From: Rossellomorea vietnamensis
Lineage (GTDB): Bacteria > Bacillota > Bacilli > Bacillales > Bacillaceae_B
Length of the DNA: 64,000 nt
Reading direction: 5' to 3'
Assembly: GCF_025398035.1 (NCBI RefSeq)
Contig: NZ_CP104558.1
Coordinates: 744,001-808,000 of the forward strand
Both the position numbers and the translations under genes were made by a program. Below, one piece after another: positions 45,442-55,339 of this stretch. Position 1 is the first letter of the stretch. Each line of letters starts with the position of its first letter. The notes under the pieces are model-generated. The model did not search any database, was not told the origin of the DNA, and was given only the letters and a program-made list of their open reading frames with translations.

Positions 45442-47445
45442 TTATTGAAGTAAAGCTTTGATTCTGGATACTACATTTTCAGAAGTGAATCCATATTCTT
45501 CCATTACTTTAGCTCCTGGGGCAGATGCACCATAACCATTGATCGCCAGGATGTCACCTTCATCGCCAACGTAGCGATCCCAGCCCATTGGAGATCCCAT
45601 TTCGATAGCCAGGCGTTTTTTCACGCTCTTAGGCAGGATGGATTCTTTGTATTCTTTTGATTGCTTTTCGAAACGATCCCAAGAAGGCATGCTCACAACT
45701 GAAACACTGATACCGTCTTTTTCAAGGGCATTTTGCGCTTCTACCGCAAGATGTACTTCAGAACCAGTTGCAATCAACAGGGCATCAGGCTGTTCTTTAC
45801 CTGAAGCAGAAACCACATAAGCTCCTTTATTTACACCGTTATAGGCTTTATCAGCCGTACCTTTAAGCGTCGGAAGGTCCTGACGGGACAGAACAAGCAT
45901 CGTAGGCTGATCTTTCGATTCTAACGATAATCTCCAGGCTGCCGCCACTTCATTACCGTCACCAGGGCGAATGACTGACAGGTTAGGCATTGCGCGAAGG
46001 GAGGCAAGCTGTTCAACAGGTTCATGGGTAGGTCCGTCTTCTCCCACAGCGATACTATCATGTGTGAACACATATGTCACAGGTAAGCCCATTAGAGCCG
46101 CCAGACGGATAGCAGGTCTTAGATAGTCACTGAATACGAAGAATGTGCCACCGAATACATGAAGCCCTCCGTGTAGAGCCATACCATTCATGGCACCACC
46201 CATACCGAATTCACGGACTCCGAACCAGATATTTCGGCCTTCATAGGATTCAGGCATGAAATCTTTCTCATCTTTGATCATCGTTTTGTTGGAACCGGCA
46301 AGGTCAGCGGAACCACCGATGAATGAAGGAAGATTTTTGGCGATGGCGTTTAATACTTCTCCTGAAGAAGCTCGGCTTGCCAATGCTTTTCCTTCCTCAT
46401 ATACCGGGATGTCTTTATCCCATCCTTGAGGTAGTTCGCCTTTGATCGCCGCTTCTAATTGAGTGGCCAGTTCAGGATGTTCCTCTTTGTATTTAATGAA
46501 TTGGTTTGCCCAATCTTGTTCTTTCTCAGAGCCAGCTTGTTGGATTTTTTCCTCAAAGCGGCTGTAAACCTCATCAGGCACGTGGAAATCCTGATCGAAT
46601 GTCCACTTGTAGGCTTCTTTGGTAAGCTTCATTTCATCTTCACCCAGAGGTGCACCATGAACGGCAGATTTACCTGATTTATTCGGGGCTCCGTAACCAA
46701 TGACTGTCTTAACTTCAATCATTGTCGGGCGGGATGTATCTCCTTGGCCTTCTTCGATTGCCTTGGATATTTCATCTAGATCATTTCCATCTTCAACACG
46801 GATATACTGCCATCCGTATGATTCAAATCGACCCTTAACACTCTCAGAGAAGGACTTATCCAAGTCTCCGTCAAGTGAAATATCATTGGAATCATAAAGA
46901 ACAACAAGGCGTCCTAATTTTAGATGTGCAGCCAATGAAGCAGCTTCAGAGGAAACACCTTCCATTAAGTCCCCATCCCCACAAATGGAGTATGTAAAGT
47001 GATCGACCATATTATATTGGTCTTTGTTATATGTAGTGGCCAAATGTCTTTCAGCTAATGCCATACCTACTGCCATTGCAATCCCTTGTCCAAGCGGACC
47101 AGTTGTTGCTTCTACACCAGGAGTGTGTTTGTACTCGGGATGTCCTGGAGTCTTACTTCCCCATTGGCGGAAATTTTTAAGATCTTCCATTGAAACATCG
47201 TACCCAGAAAGATGAAGTAGGCTGTATAACAGCATAGAACCGTGTCCCGCAGATAAAACAAAACGGTCGCGGTTGAACCATTCTGGATTTTTAGGGTTAT
47301 GATTCATGAATCTTGTCCAAAGTGCATACGCCATTGGAGCTGCCCCCATAGGCATTCCCGGGTGCCCGGAACCTGCTTTTTCAATCGCATCGATTGATAA
47401 TGTACGAATTGTATTAATTGCTAATTGATCTGTGTTATCAAACAT
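45442..47445 (-). CDS. tkt: Transketolase
   Basis: 667 residues, normal length. Thiamine-diphosphate motif [19 protein letters not shown] (about 155-175), N-terminal [15 protein letters not shown], and the Pyr-domain active site [20 protein letters not shown] (about 470-490). Reaction: transfer of two-carbon ketol units in the pentose phosphate pathway, in the cytoplasm. GGAAGGAT precedes the ATG. A 7-bp inverted repeat overlaps the likely promoter. Confidence 0.96.
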   Translation of the reverse strand: MFDNTDQLAINTIRTLSIDAIEKAGSGHPGMPMGAAPMAYALWTRFMNHNPKNPEWFNRDRFVLSAGHGSMLLYSLLHLSGYDVSMEDLKNFRQWGSKTPGHPEYKHTPGVEATTGPLGQGIAMAVGMALAERHLATTYNKDQYNMVDHFTYSICGDGDLMEGVSSEAASLAAHLKLGRLVVLYDSNDISLDGDLDKSFSESVKGRFESYGWQYIRVEDGNDLDEISKAIEEGQGDTSRPTMIEVKTVIGYGAPNKSGKSAVHGAPLGEDEMKLTKEAYKWTFDQDFHVPDEVYSRFEEKIQQAGSEKEQDWANQFIKYKEEHPELATQLEAAIKGELPQGWDKDIPVYEEGKALASRASSGEVLNAIAKNLPSFIGGSADLAGSNKTMIKDEKDFMPESYEGRNIWFGVREFGMGGAMNGMALHGGLHVFGGTFFVFSDYLRPAIRLAALMGLPVTYVFTHDSIAVGEDGPTHEPVEQLASLRAMPNLSVIRPGDGNEVAAAWRLSLESKDQPTMLVLSRQDLPTLKGTADKAYNGVNKGAYVVSASGKEQPDALLIATGSEVHLAVEAQNALEKDGISVSVVSMPSWDRFEKQSKEYKESILPKSVKKRLAIEMGSPMGWDRYVGDEGDILAINGYGASAPGAKVMEEYGFTSENVVSRIKALLQ

Positions 47446-47495
47446 ATGTCAGACATCCTTCCTTTTAATGTACCTTATTAATATTAATCTTCTTT

Positions 47496-47514
47496 GATAG
47501 TTTATACAACTATC
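47496..47514 (-). promoter_or_regulatory. Possible operator in the tkt promoter
   Basis: GATAGTT-N5-AACTATC, a perfect inverted repeat, with a TATAAA -10-like hexamer at its centre on the minus strand, about 50 nt before the tkt start. The binding protein is unknown. Confidence 0.35.
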
Positions 47515-47587
47515 TTGAATGATAACATGACTTTATGATCGTTGAAAATAAAAAAACCTTTAAATATCATAAGGGAGGAAAATGAAT

Positions 47588-47632
47588 CAAAAAACTTCCA
47601 GGACCTTTCAAAGTTGGCCTGGAAGTTTTTTG
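47588..47632. terminator. Bidirectional hairpin after ynzC
   Basis: Long arms AAAAAACTTCCAGG / CCTGGAAGTTTTTT. It terminates ynzC transcription on the minus strand before tkt. Confidence 0.85.
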
Positions 47633-47633
47633 A

Positions 47634-47867
47634 TTAATGCATTTTTTTCTTAGTCTGTATATCTTGGATTTTTTTAGGTGTTACTTCATTTCCTTCAGGA
47701 TCAAAGATTCTTGTATTTTCAATTGTTCCCTTCATGGATTGACGGAACGTTTCTAGATATTCTTTTCTAAGTTTGGTCTGTTCTTTCGCTTCCTGTTCAG
47801 TAAGTCCGCTACTTTTGGACTTTTTGGCAAGTTCATTGATTCTATTCATTTTTGATTTTGAAAGCAT
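47634..47867 (-). CDS. ynzC: YnzC (DUF896) protein
   Basis: 77 residues; AAGGAG before the ATG. The helical hairpin KMNRINELAKKSKSSGLTEQ with EAKEQTKLRKEYLETFRQ, then a short strand region FDPEGNEVTPKKIQ. That pattern (RINEL-KK-GLT--E-EQ--LR--YL) is the DUF896 signature. In B. subtilis ynzC follows yneB in the SOS-regulated yneA-yneB-ynzC operon; here it is 104 nt after yneB, so co-transcription is likely. Function unknown. Confidence 0.9.
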   Translation of the reverse strand: MLSKSKMNRINELAKKSKSSGLTEQEAKEQTKLRKEYLETFRQSMKGTIENTRIFDPEGNEVTPKKIQDIQTKKKMH

Positions 47868-47971
47868 CTATAAAAACTCCTTTATTGCATAGTTTGCAAA
47901 ATCTAAAACATTCTAAAAGCAGTGTATCACACTACCGTCATGTTACTAGAATAAAGGAGATAAAACAAGGG

Positions 47972-48625
<654 letters not shown>

Positions 48626-48633
48626 CTATCCCT

Positions 48634-48960
48634 CTATTCTTCGTTCATGACCAGTTCGAAATCTGATTGAGTTGATATTGTTGGATTTTCAATCGGTAAC
48701 ACAAGTGATTCACCAGGTTTGATGGCAAAAGAGTTTAATTCGTTCTCTTCCCCAACCCAGGCGATAAATTCTTCCACTGTCATAGAATATTCTTCATTAT
48801 ACTGTTTGGCAATAGTCCAGAGAGTATCACCCTCCTCTACTGTGATACTTTGGTAGGAAGGTTGATTTGTCATATTGATTAATAAATAGCAAGATGCTGA
48901 AAGGACTAAAACAAATAATATAATAATGTAAGAGAATCGATTCCAAATATGTGTTAACAT
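48634..48960 (-). CDS. yneA: SOS cell-division suppressor YneA
   Basis: 108 residues from ATG 48960, after GGGGGG. One N-terminal membrane helix (about 8-28) and an external LysM domain SITVEEGDTLWTIAKQYN (about 38-86). Known role: made on DNA damage and arrests septation until repair is complete. Divergent from lexA, sharing the 155-nt regulatory region with three LexA boxes. Ends acidic (FELVMNEE). Confidence 0.92.
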   Translation of the reverse strand: MLTHIWNRFSYIIILFVLVLSASCYLLINMTNQPSYQSITVEEGDTLWTIAKQYNEEYSMTVEEFIAWVGEENELNSFAIKPGESLVLPIENPTISTQSDFELVMNEE

Positions 48961-48976
48961 AAAATTACCCCCCATA

Positions 48977-49055
48977 CGAATGTTTGTTCTGTTTTGTTAT
49001 TTTCATTGTAATACGAACACTCGTTTGGTGTCAACAAAATTCGAACTTATGTTTG
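48977..49055. promoter_or_regulatory. Three LexA (SOS) boxes and divergent yneA promoter
   Basis: Boxes related to CGAAC-N4-GTTYG: 48977-48990 (CGAATGTTTGTTCT), 49014-49027 (CGAACACTCGTTTG) and 49042-49055 (CGAACTTATGTTTG). The yneA promoter on the minus strand has -35 TTGACA (49029-49034) and -10 TACAAT (49005-49010), 18-bp spacer, so the middle box sits inside it. Confidence 0.9.
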
Positions 49056-49081
49056 TATCAATAATCGTGACATGCTATAAT
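49053..49081 (+). promoter_or_regulatory. lexA promoter
   Basis: -35 TTGTAT (49053-49058), 17-bp spacer, -10 TATAAT (49076-49081). The third LexA box overlaps the -35, giving autoregulation. Confidence 0.8.
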
Positions 49082-49115
49082 GGGAACATAAGATCTATAA
49101 TAGAGGTGCGTGAAC

Positions 49116-49736
49116 ATGACAAAATTGTCGAAGAGACAGCAGGACATACTACAATATATTAAAGTTGCAGTCAGAGAAAAAGGGTATCCCCCTTCCGTAC
49201 GTGAAATCGGGGAAGCCGTCGGTCTTGCTTCCAGTTCCACTGTACATGGACATTTAGCGAGGCTTGAAAGTAAAGGTCTGATCCGTCGTGATCCGACTAA
49301 GCCGAGAGCGATTGAAATTCTGGACCTTGAAGAAGATACGATTCCGCGACAACGTGTAGTAAACGTTCCTTTAATCGGTAAAGTCACAGCAGGTCAACCG
49401 ATTACGGCTGTTGAAAATGTGGAGGAATTTTTCCCATTGCCCGAGCGGATGGCCCCTTCGGATGAGCAGGTCTTCATGCTTGAAATCATGGGAGACAGTA
49501 TGATCGAAGCCGGCATATTGGATGGGGATTTTGTCATTGTTCGCCAGCAGCAGACAGCGAACAACGGAGATATCGTCGTTGCCATGACCGATGAAGATGA
49601 AGCAACGGTAAAGCGCTTCTTCAAAGAAAAGGATTATGTACGTCTGCAGCCAGAGAACTCAACAATGGAACCAATCATTTTGCGAAACGTCTCCATATTG
49701 GGTAAAGTGGTAGGGGTGTATCGTCAAGTTCATTGA
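49116..49736 (+). CDS. lexA: SOS repressor LexA
   Basis: 206 residues from ATG 49116 (MTKLSKRQ); the GTG at 49110 is too near the GGTG site. Winged helix with [25 protein letters not shown]. Self-cleavage site VTAG (Ala-Gly about 92-93; GKVTAGQPI). Catalytic Ser in [10 protein letters not shown] (about 130) and Lys in [15 protein letters not shown] (about 168). RecA-stimulated autocleavage derepresses SOS genes, here including itself and yneA. Confidence 0.97.
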   Translation: MTKLSKRQQDILQYIKVAVREKGYPPSVREIGEAVGLASSSTVHGHLARLESKGLIRRDPTKPRAIEILDLEEDTIPRQRVVNVPLIGKVTAGQPITAVENVEEFFPLPERMAPSDEQVFMLEIMGDSMIEAGILDGDFVIVRQQQTANNGDIVVAMTDEDEATVKRFFKEKDYVRLQPENSTMEPIILRNVSILGKVVGVYRQVH

Positions 49737-49796
49737 AAATGGCATCGGTATGCATAGGGCATTCCGGATCCCATTTTCAACCAGTTCTCATAATAA

Positions 49797-49847
49797 TGAA
49801 AAAGCCTGAGGTTGGAAGCCGAAATTTCCATCCCCAGGCTTTTTTCA
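49797..49847 (+). terminator. Terminator of lexA
   Basis: Arms AAAAGCCTGAGG / CCCCAGGCTTTT with an inner imperfect stem, then T run, about 60 nt after the stop. Confidence 0.8.
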
Positions 49848-49890
49848 TATCGTTTCCTTCCCTGATTCCCCTCTGAGCCTTAACTTCGTA

Positions 49891-49925
49891 CAAAAAACCC
49901 TCAACGATAGATCGTTGAGGGTTTC
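49891..49925 (-). terminator. Terminator of glnRA
   Basis: Perfect arms AACCCTCAACGAT / ATCGTTGAGGGTT with TTTTTTG on the minus strand. Confidence 0.9.
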
Positions 49926-49931
49926 TGGTTA

Positions 49932-51266
49932 TTAATACATTTGAATGTATTGTTCACGTTCCCAAGGGTGTACTTGTGTACGGAACATATCCCACTCGAT
50001 TTCCTTCGCTTCCACAAAGTGTTCGAATATGTGTTCGCCAAGGGACTTAACGATGACTTCATTCGTTTTTAATGTTTCAAGAGCCGCATGTAAAGTTGCA
50101 GGAAGATCCACGATACCTGCTTCCTCACGCTCTTTTTTGTCCATGACATAGATGTTGCGGTCAATCGGCTTAGGAGCCGGTAGGTTATTCTTGATTCCAT
50201 CTAATCCAGCCGCAAGTAATACAGCCATAGCAAGGTAAGGATTTGCTGCAGGGTCGACGCTGCGGACTTCAACGCGTGTGCTCAAGCCGCGGGAAGCCGG
50301 GATACGGATTAACGGGCTACGATTACGCGCAGACCAGGCAACATAGCAAGGTGCTTCGTATCCAGGTACTAAGCGCTTATAAGAATTTACAGTCGGGTTG
50401 GTAATCGCTGTAAAAGCAGTGGCGTGCTTAATGATACCAGCAAGGAATTGACGCGCAGTATCGCTTAGTTGCAAGTCACCTTTTTCATCAAAGAAAGAGT
50501 TCACTCCATTTTTGAACAGGGACATATTACAGTGCATTCCTGAACCATTAACACCGAATAATGGTTTCGGCATGAATGTAGCGTGCAAACCGTGTTTACG
50601 GGCAATCGTTTTAACTACCAGTTTGAATGTCTGAATATCATCACAAGCTTTTAATGCATTTGCATATTTGAAGTCGATCTCATGTTGGCCAGGAGCTACT
50701 TCATGGTGAGATGCTTCGATTTCAAAGCCCATTTCTTCAAGTTCTAAAGCGATATCACGACGGCAGTTCTCCCCTAAATCGGTAGGGGCGAGGTCGAAAT
50801 AGCCACCGTTATCATTTAATTCCAACGTTGGTTCGCCATTTACATCTAATTTAAAGAGGAAGAATTCCGGCTCTGGCCCAAGATTGAAGTCAGTGAACCC
50901 AAGTTCCTCCATTTCACCTAAAATGCGTTTTAGGTTATTACGGGGATCTCCCTCAAACGGAGTGCCATCAGGATTGTAAATATCACAGATCAGACGGGCT
51001 ACCTTCCCTTTTTCAGCTGTCCAAGGGAAAACCAACCATGTGTCTAAATCAGGGAAAAGATACATATCTGATTCTTCGATACGGACAAATCCTTCAATGG
51101 AAGAACCATCAAACATCATTTTGTTATCTAAAGCTTTTTCAAGCTGACTTAGAGGGATTTCTACGTTCTTGATCGTCCCTAAAATGTCGGTGAATTGTAG
51201 TCGAATGAACTTAACTCCTTCTTCATTCGCTAATCTTGCAACATCTTCCTTAGTATACTTTGCCAT
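49932..51266 (-). CDS. glnA: Glutamine synthetase type I
   Basis: 444 residues, the shorter Gram-positive GSI-alpha form. Key motifs: [13 protein letters not shown] (about 52-64), [35 protein letters not shown], and the flap/ATP site [13 protein letters not shown]. Reaction: glutamate + ammonia + ATP to glutamine. No adenylylation Tyr motif is expected in this subtype; it is regulated by feedback and by binding GlnR and TnrA. It follows glnR by 37 nt in one operon. AGGAGG precedes the ATG. Confidence 0.97.
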   Translation of the reverse strand: MAKYTKEDVARLANEEGVKFIRLQFTDILGTIKNVEIPLSQLEKALDNKMMFDGSSIEGFVRIEESDMYLFPDLDTWLVFPWTAEKGKVARLICDIYNPDGTPFEGDPRNNLKRILGEMEELGFTDFNLGPEPEFFLFKLDVNGEPTLELNDNGGYFDLAPTDLGENCRRDIALELEEMGFEIEASHHEVAPGQHEIDFKYANALKACDDIQTFKLVVKTIARKHGLHATFMPKPLFGVNGSGMHCNMSLFKNGVNSFFDEKGDLQLSDTARQFLAGIIKHATAFTAITNPTVNSYKRLVPGYEAPCYVAWSARNRSPLIRIPASRGLSTRVEVRSVDPAANPYLAMAVLLAAGLDGIKNNLPAPKPIDRNIYVMDKKEREEAGIVDLPATLHAALETLKTNEVIVKSLGEHIFEHFVEAKEIEWDMFRTQVHPWEREQYIQMY

Positions 51267-51303
51267 TTACGTAATTCCTCCTCAAGTTTATTAAAGGGTT
51301 TAT

Positions 51304-51720
51304 TTAATGAAAGAAGCGGGACATATCTCCTTGACGCAGAGATGATCGATTGAATCGACCGGAATGGATCAATTCATTGCGAAGTAATTTACGCAGCTCG
51401 TCGTCAGATAGATCCTGTCTTGCTTTTTCTTCCTTTTCATTACTTACGTCAGATACGACTTTGCTTTCATTATGACCGGATACAGAAAAGATCTTCTTAA
51501 TCCCTGCCATGTTGATACCTTGATCTAACAGATCCTTCACTTCTAATAACTTATCAATGTCATTCAAGGAAAAGAGCCGGCGATTCCCCTCGGTCCTTGC
51601 CGGGTTTATCAGTTGATGCTCTTCGTAGTATCGAATCTGACGAGCCGTTAAGTCCGTGAGCTGCATGACAATACTGATTGGAAATAATGCCATCGTTCGA
51701 CGAATTTCACTTCCGCTCAT
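51304..51720 (-). CDS. glnR: Nitrogen repressor GlnR (MerR family)
   Basis: 138 residues from ATG 51720, after AGGAGG; a longer frame would overlap the promoter. MerR-type winged helix (about 14-80) with [21 protein letters not shown]. The C-terminal tail ([26 protein letters not shown]) matches the autoinhibitory, GlnA-sensing tail of GlnR. Role: represses glnRA and other genes when glutamine is abundant. First gene of glnR-glnA, with GlnR-type boxes in its own promoter. Confidence 0.95.
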   Translation of the reverse strand: MSGSEIRRTMALFPISIVMQLTDLTARQIRYYEEHQLINPARTEGNRRLFSLNDIDKLLEVKDLLDQGINMAGIKKIFSVSGHNESKVVSDVSNEKEEKARQDLSDDELRKLLRNELIHSGRFNRSSLRQGDMSRFFH

Positions 51721-51754
51721 CTTGATTCCTCCTTTTGTTTTCCTTCTTGAATTC

Positions 51755-51805
51755 ATTATATGTAATGTCAGGAGTTCTGTCAATCAAATGTGAGTTTTTC
51801 TTACA
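51755..51805 (-). promoter_or_regulatory. glnRA promoter with GlnR boxes
   Basis: Minus strand -35 TTGACA (51778-51783), 17-bp spacer, -10 TATAAT (51755-51760). An upstream box TGTAAGAAAAACTCACA (51789-51805) fits TGTNA-N7-TNACA exactly. A second, TGACAGAACTCCTGACA (51766-51782), overlaps the -35 and spacer and deviates in its first half. Confidence 0.85.
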
Positions 51806-51820
51806 TAAGTAATCAAAAGA

Positions 51821-51850
51821 ATTGGATAGTCCACTTTAGACTATCCAATT
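51821..51850 (-). terminator. Terminator of hflX-ynbB
   Basis: Arms ATTGGATAGT / ACTATCCAAT with an AGTGG/ CCACT-type inner stem, then TTCTTTTG on the minus strand, about 20 nt after the ynbB stop. Confidence 0.75.
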
Positions 51851-51868
51851 ACTCCTTTAATATCCTTT

Positions 51869-53137
51869 TTAAATGGTGATTAAACCTTTTTCAATTAAGT
51901 TGTCCACCGCAGAGCAAACGGCGATTTTTACATGGGAGTATGTCAACCCGCCTTGAACATAAGCTATATAAGGTGGTCTTATAGGTCCATCCGCCGATAA
52001 TTCAATGCTCGCTCCCTGAATGAACGTTCCTGCGGCCATGATGACATCATCCTCATAGCCCGGCATATAGTTCGGATAAGGCGTGAAATGCGAATTGATC
52101 GGTGAGGCAGATTGGATTGCCTGACAGAAAGCGATCATCTTTTCCCTGTCATCAAATTGCACCGATTGTATTAAGTCCGTGCGCCTGGAATGAGGTGAAG
52201 GGTCTGTGTTCATGCCAAGCGCGGTCAGTAGTGCAGAAGTGAAAACCGCTCCTTTTAATGATTGCGCAACCACATGAGGCGCCAAAAAGAATCCTTGATA
52301 CATTTCTTGAAGGCTGTAGAGAGATGCCCCAGCCTCCGCCCCGATTCCCGGCGAGGTCATACGGAAGGAACAGGCTTCTACATACTCTTTCTTCCCGACG
52401 ATATATCCACCTGTTTTCGCAAGGCCGCCACCAGGATTTTTAATAAGGGAGCCCGCCATTAGATCCGCCCCGACGTGACAGGGTTCTTTCACTTCGACAA
52501 ATTCCCCGTAGCAGTTATCTACGAACACAACAATTCCAGGATCAATTTCTTTAATGAAATCAATCATTTCCTTAATTTCTTCAATTGTAAAGGATGGGCG
52601 GTTGGCATACCCTTTTGATCGCTGGATCCCAACCATTTTTGTCTTTGTTGAAATGGTCCGTGCCACCTTTTCGAAATCGACTTTTCCTGACTCATCTAAA
52701 TCAACGCTCTGATAGTCGATATGAAAGTCTTTGAGTGAACCAGTACCCTTTCCCCGGCTTCCTACAATTTCTTCTAATGTATCATAAGGTTTCCCTGTTA
52801 TGTACACTAATTCATCTCCCGGCCGGAGTATACCGAACAAAGCGATGGAGATGGCATGGGTACCAGAAATGATCTGTGGACGCACAAGCCCTGCTTCCCC
52901 TCCAAATACATCTGCATATATGCATTCAAGGGTATCCCTTCCAGCATCGTCATAGCCATAGCCTGTGGACGGGATGAAGTGAGAATCGCTTACCCGGTGC
53001 TTCTGAAATGCTCTTAAAACGTTGAACTGGTTGCTTTCAGACCGTTCATCGATTTTTTTATGTATGTCTTTGATATCTGCTTCCACTTTCGTTACAAGTG
53101 ATTGTAATGCCGTTCCATTTACTAATTGTTCAAACAT
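51869..53137 (-). CDS. ynbB: PLP-dependent YnbB (methionine gamma-lyase/aluminium-resistance family)
   Basis: 422 residues, fold type I PLP enzyme of the family annotated as cystathionine beta-lyase-like, involved in aluminium resistance. GTHAISIALFGILRPGDEL (cofactor loop, about 92-110), VDNCYGEFVE (PLP Asp), and PLP Lys in AGSLIKNPGGGLAKTGGYI. No strict biochemical function is known. It follows hflX by 17 nt, the B. subtilis ynbA-ynbB arrangement next to glnR. Confidence 0.88.
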   Translation of the reverse strand: MFEQLVNGTALQSLVTKVEADIKDIHKKIDERSESNQFNVLRAFQKHRVSDSHFIPSTGYGYDDAGRDTLECIYADVFGGEAGLVRPQIISGTHAISIALFGILRPGDELVYITGKPYDTLEEIVGSRGKGTGSLKDFHIDYQSVDLDESGKVDFEKVARTISTKTKMVGIQRSKGYANRPSFTIEEIKEMIDFIKEIDPGIVVFVDNCYGEFVEVKEPCHVGADLMAGSLIKNPGGGLAKTGGYIVGKKEYVEACSFRMTSPGIGAEAGASLYSLQEMYQGFFLAPHVVAQSLKGAVFTSALLTALGMNTDPSPHSRRTDLIQSVQFDDREKMIAFCQAIQSASPINSHFTPYPNYMPGYEDDVIMAAGTFIQGASIELSADGPIRPPYIAYVQGGLTYSHVKIAVCSAVDNLIEKGLITI

Positions 53138-53154
53138 TTGGTGTTGGTTCCCTT

Positions 53155-54408
53155 CTACTTTTGAAATTTCTTGATGCTTCCTGCGATCGGATGATCTTCA
53201 AGGTGAAATCCGGTCATTTCATATTCTTGACTCGCTTCCTGGAATTCCAATTTACTCAAGATGGTTTCACTCTTTAATTGGGATAGCAGCTTCCCTTCCT
53301 TCACAGGGACAAATACATGATAAGGTATCATTTGATTCTTTACGATTTCTTCTATTTTAATCAGCAGCTCCACTCTGTCCTCTTCGTTCAAGGCACTTAT
53401 GAGGATGGTATCTGATTCGCTGTCGGGAACAAATTCGGGATCCATCTCATCCCGCTTGTTGTATACCGTGAGCTGCTGCAGTCCATCCATTTCCAGATCT
53501 TTCAATAAGGATTGCACTGTCTTTTCGTGCTGACTGTAGTCGGGATTTGAACTGTCCACAATATGAAGAAGGAGGTCTGCCTCCTTTACTTCTTCAAGGG
53601 TAGAGCGAAATGCCGCAACCAATGTGGTCGGTAAATCTTGAATGAACCCTACGGTATCTGTCAGTAACGTGGAATATCCACTGGGCAAAGGCATTTTCCT
53701 CGTCATCGGATCCAAGGTAGCAAATAATTGATTTTCTTCATAGGAATCAGCCAGTGAAATCCGATTGAACAACGTGGATTTTCCAGCGTTTGTGTATCCG
53801 ACGAGTGCAATCTGGAAAGCTTTGTTCCGCTTTCTTCTCCCGCGGTACCTTTCTCTATGATCAACTATGGTTTGTAATTGCTTCTTAATATCGTCAATCC
53901 TTTTATGGATGTGACGCCGATCACTTTCGAGCTTCGTTTCACCTGGTCCCCTGGTGCCTATCCCGCCGCCAAGCCTCGAGAGGGACGCCCCCTGACCGAT
54001 GAGTCTCGGCAGCAAGTACTGAAGCTGGGCAAGTTCTACTTGTAATTTCCCTTCTCTTGAGCGGGCACGCTGTGCAAAAATGTCCAATATTAGTTGTGTA
54101 CGGTCAATCACCCTGCCGTTTAATTCTTTTGATAAGTTCCGAATCTGACTGGGGGATAGTTCATCATTAAAGATGATGATGTCCGCTTCAAACTGTTCTT
54201 CCAATAGAACCAGTTCCTCCACTTTACCCTTTCCGATATACGTACTTGGATGGATCCTGTCACGCTTTTGAATAAGGGTGGCAGCAACTTGACCTTGAGC
54301 TGTTGCTGTCAGCTCCGCAAGTTCCGTTAAACTATACTGAAAATGCAGGTCATCATCGTCCAGTTGACATCCCACCAGAATGACTTTTTCTAGATTTTCA
54401 TTCTTCAA
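53155..54408 (-). CDS. hflX: GTPase HflX
   Basis: 417 residues from TTG 54408, after AAGAAGG. An N-terminal HflX domain (about 20-190) with [12 protein letters not shown] and the glycine-rich [18 protein letters not shown]. The G domain has G1 GYTNAGKST (about 205-213), G3 DTVGFI, G4 YNKRD and SA in G5. Known role: ribosome-binding GTPase that rescues or splits stalled ribosomes. First gene of hflX-ynbB; in B. subtilis it is called ynbA. Confidence 0.93.
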   Translation of the reverse strand: MKNENLEKVILVGCQLDDDDLHFQYSLTELAELTATAQGQVAATLIQKRDRIHPSTYIGKGKVEELVLLEEQFEADIIIFNDELSPSQIRNLSKELNGRVIDRTQLILDIFAQRARSREGKLQVELAQLQYLLPRLIGQGASLSRLGGGIGTRGPGETKLESDRRHIHKRIDDIKKQLQTIVDHRERYRGRRKRNKAFQIALVGYTNAGKSTLFNRISLADSYEENQLFATLDPMTRKMPLPSGYSTLLTDTVGFIQDLPTTLVAAFRSTLEEVKEADLLLHIVDSSNPDYSQHEKTVQSLLKDLEMDGLQQLTVYNKRDEMDPEFVPDSESDTILISALNEEDRVELLIKIEEIVKNQMIPYHVFVPVKEGKLLSQLKSETILSKLEFQEASQEYEMTGFHLEDHPIAGSIKKFQK

Positions 54409-54611
54409 AAAACAACCTTCTTTCTTTCCGTTTCATTCTATTTCCCATCATATCAAATCCACATCGTAAACTCTATGTAAAAAGCAATGAAAAATGGTTG
54501 CAAATAAGCAAATACGTGTTAAAATCAGTATGTTTGATTATGACATAACACTACTTCAAGATTCTACATAATGGCATGTAGCATATTGTAATAGGGTGAG
54601 GAGGAATGTGT

Positions 54612-55220
54612 ATGACGTGGGAAGTACTGAGTATCATCGGTACCATTGCTTTTGCTATTTCAGGAGCTATCATTGCCATGGAAGAGGAATATGATATCCT
54701 CGGTGTTTATATATTAGGAATTGTCACTGCGTTCGGGGGAGGCGCCATCCGGAATTTACTGATCGGTGTACCCGTTTCTGCTTTATGGGAGCAGGGAATG
54801 TTGTTTCAGATTGCCCTTCTCTCCATTACAGCGGTCTTTCTGTTCCCCAATAATCTTTTGAAACATTGGAGGAAGTGGGGGAATTTCTTTGACGCCATTG
54901 GTCTATCGGCTTTTGCGATTCAGGGGGCGTTATATGCTTCTGAAATGAACCACCCCATCAGTGCGATCATCGTGGCTGCCGTTTTAACCGGTAGTGGTGG
55001 TGGAATGATCCGTGACCTTCTGGCTGGCCGGAAACCTTTAGTCCTCAGATCGGAAATTTATGCGGTATGGGCAGTTTTGTGTGGAGCGGCGATCGGACTT
55101 GGTATAGTCAATTCAGCATTAGAACTATATTCCCTTTTCGTCATTACGACCGCTTTACGGGTACTCTCCTACCTATATAAATGGAGGTTGCCAAATAGAA
55201 GTTTACGGGCTCATGTTTAA
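54612..55220 (+). CDS. TRIC/UPF0126-type membrane protein
   Basis: 202 residues from ATG 54612, seven nt after AGGAGG; ATG 54606 is too close. Two repeats of three helices plus one, each holding a conserved glycine-rich turn: FAISGAIIAMEEEYD with AFGGGAIRNLLIG, and AFAIQGALYASE with GSGGGMIRDLLAG. This is the prokaryotic trimeric-intracellular-cation-channel family (UPF0126). Likely potassium channel (family inference). An IS element has split the hairpin that followed it. Confidence 0.87.
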   Translation: MTWEVLSIIGTIAFAISGAIIAMEEEYDILGVYILGIVTAFGGGAIRNLLIGVPVSALWEQGMLFQIALLSITAVFLFPNNLLKHWRKWGNFFDAIGLSAFAIQGALYASEMNHPISAIIVAAVLTGSGGGMIRDLLAGRKPLVLRSEIYAVWAVLCGAAIGLGIVNSALELYSLFVITTALRVLSYLYKWRLPNRSLRAHV

Positions 55221-55228
55221 TGATAAAA

Positions 55229-55250
55229 ATGCATTCACAAGTGAATGCAT
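55229..55250. repeat. Left copy of 22-bp palindromic target duplication
   Basis: 10-bp arms ATGCATTCAC / GTGAATGCAT around AA. It is identical to the copy at 56774-56795, directly flanking the IS. It keeps the A run on its left (AAAA), so it can still terminate minus-strand transcripts. Confidence 0.9.
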
Positions 55251-55251
55251 C

Positions 55252-55298
55252 AGCTTGTAGACAAAGTCTAAGAATTAGACCAAGTCTACAAGCTTTTT
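55252..55298 (+). terminator. Hairpin at the left IS end
   Basis: Perfect arms AGCTTGTAGAC / GTCTACAAGCT with an inner GTCTA / TAGAC stem, followed by seven T. It would stop external read-through into the transposase gene. It also shares its outer arm with the left terminal repeat. Confidence 0.85.
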
Positions 55299-55339
55299 TT
55301 GTATAATAGAAAGGAATAAAGCTTTTGTGGGGGATAAAA

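Noticed and set aside
45254..45448. Plus-strand 64-codon frame downstream of tkt
   Set aside because: No ribosome site, runs through the tkt terminator, composition not protein-like.
47570..47640. A plus-strand mini-frame with a strong AAGGGAGG site before ATG 47583
   Set aside because: It encodes only about 23 residues and lies wholly in the ynzC terminator and the antisense of its 3' end.
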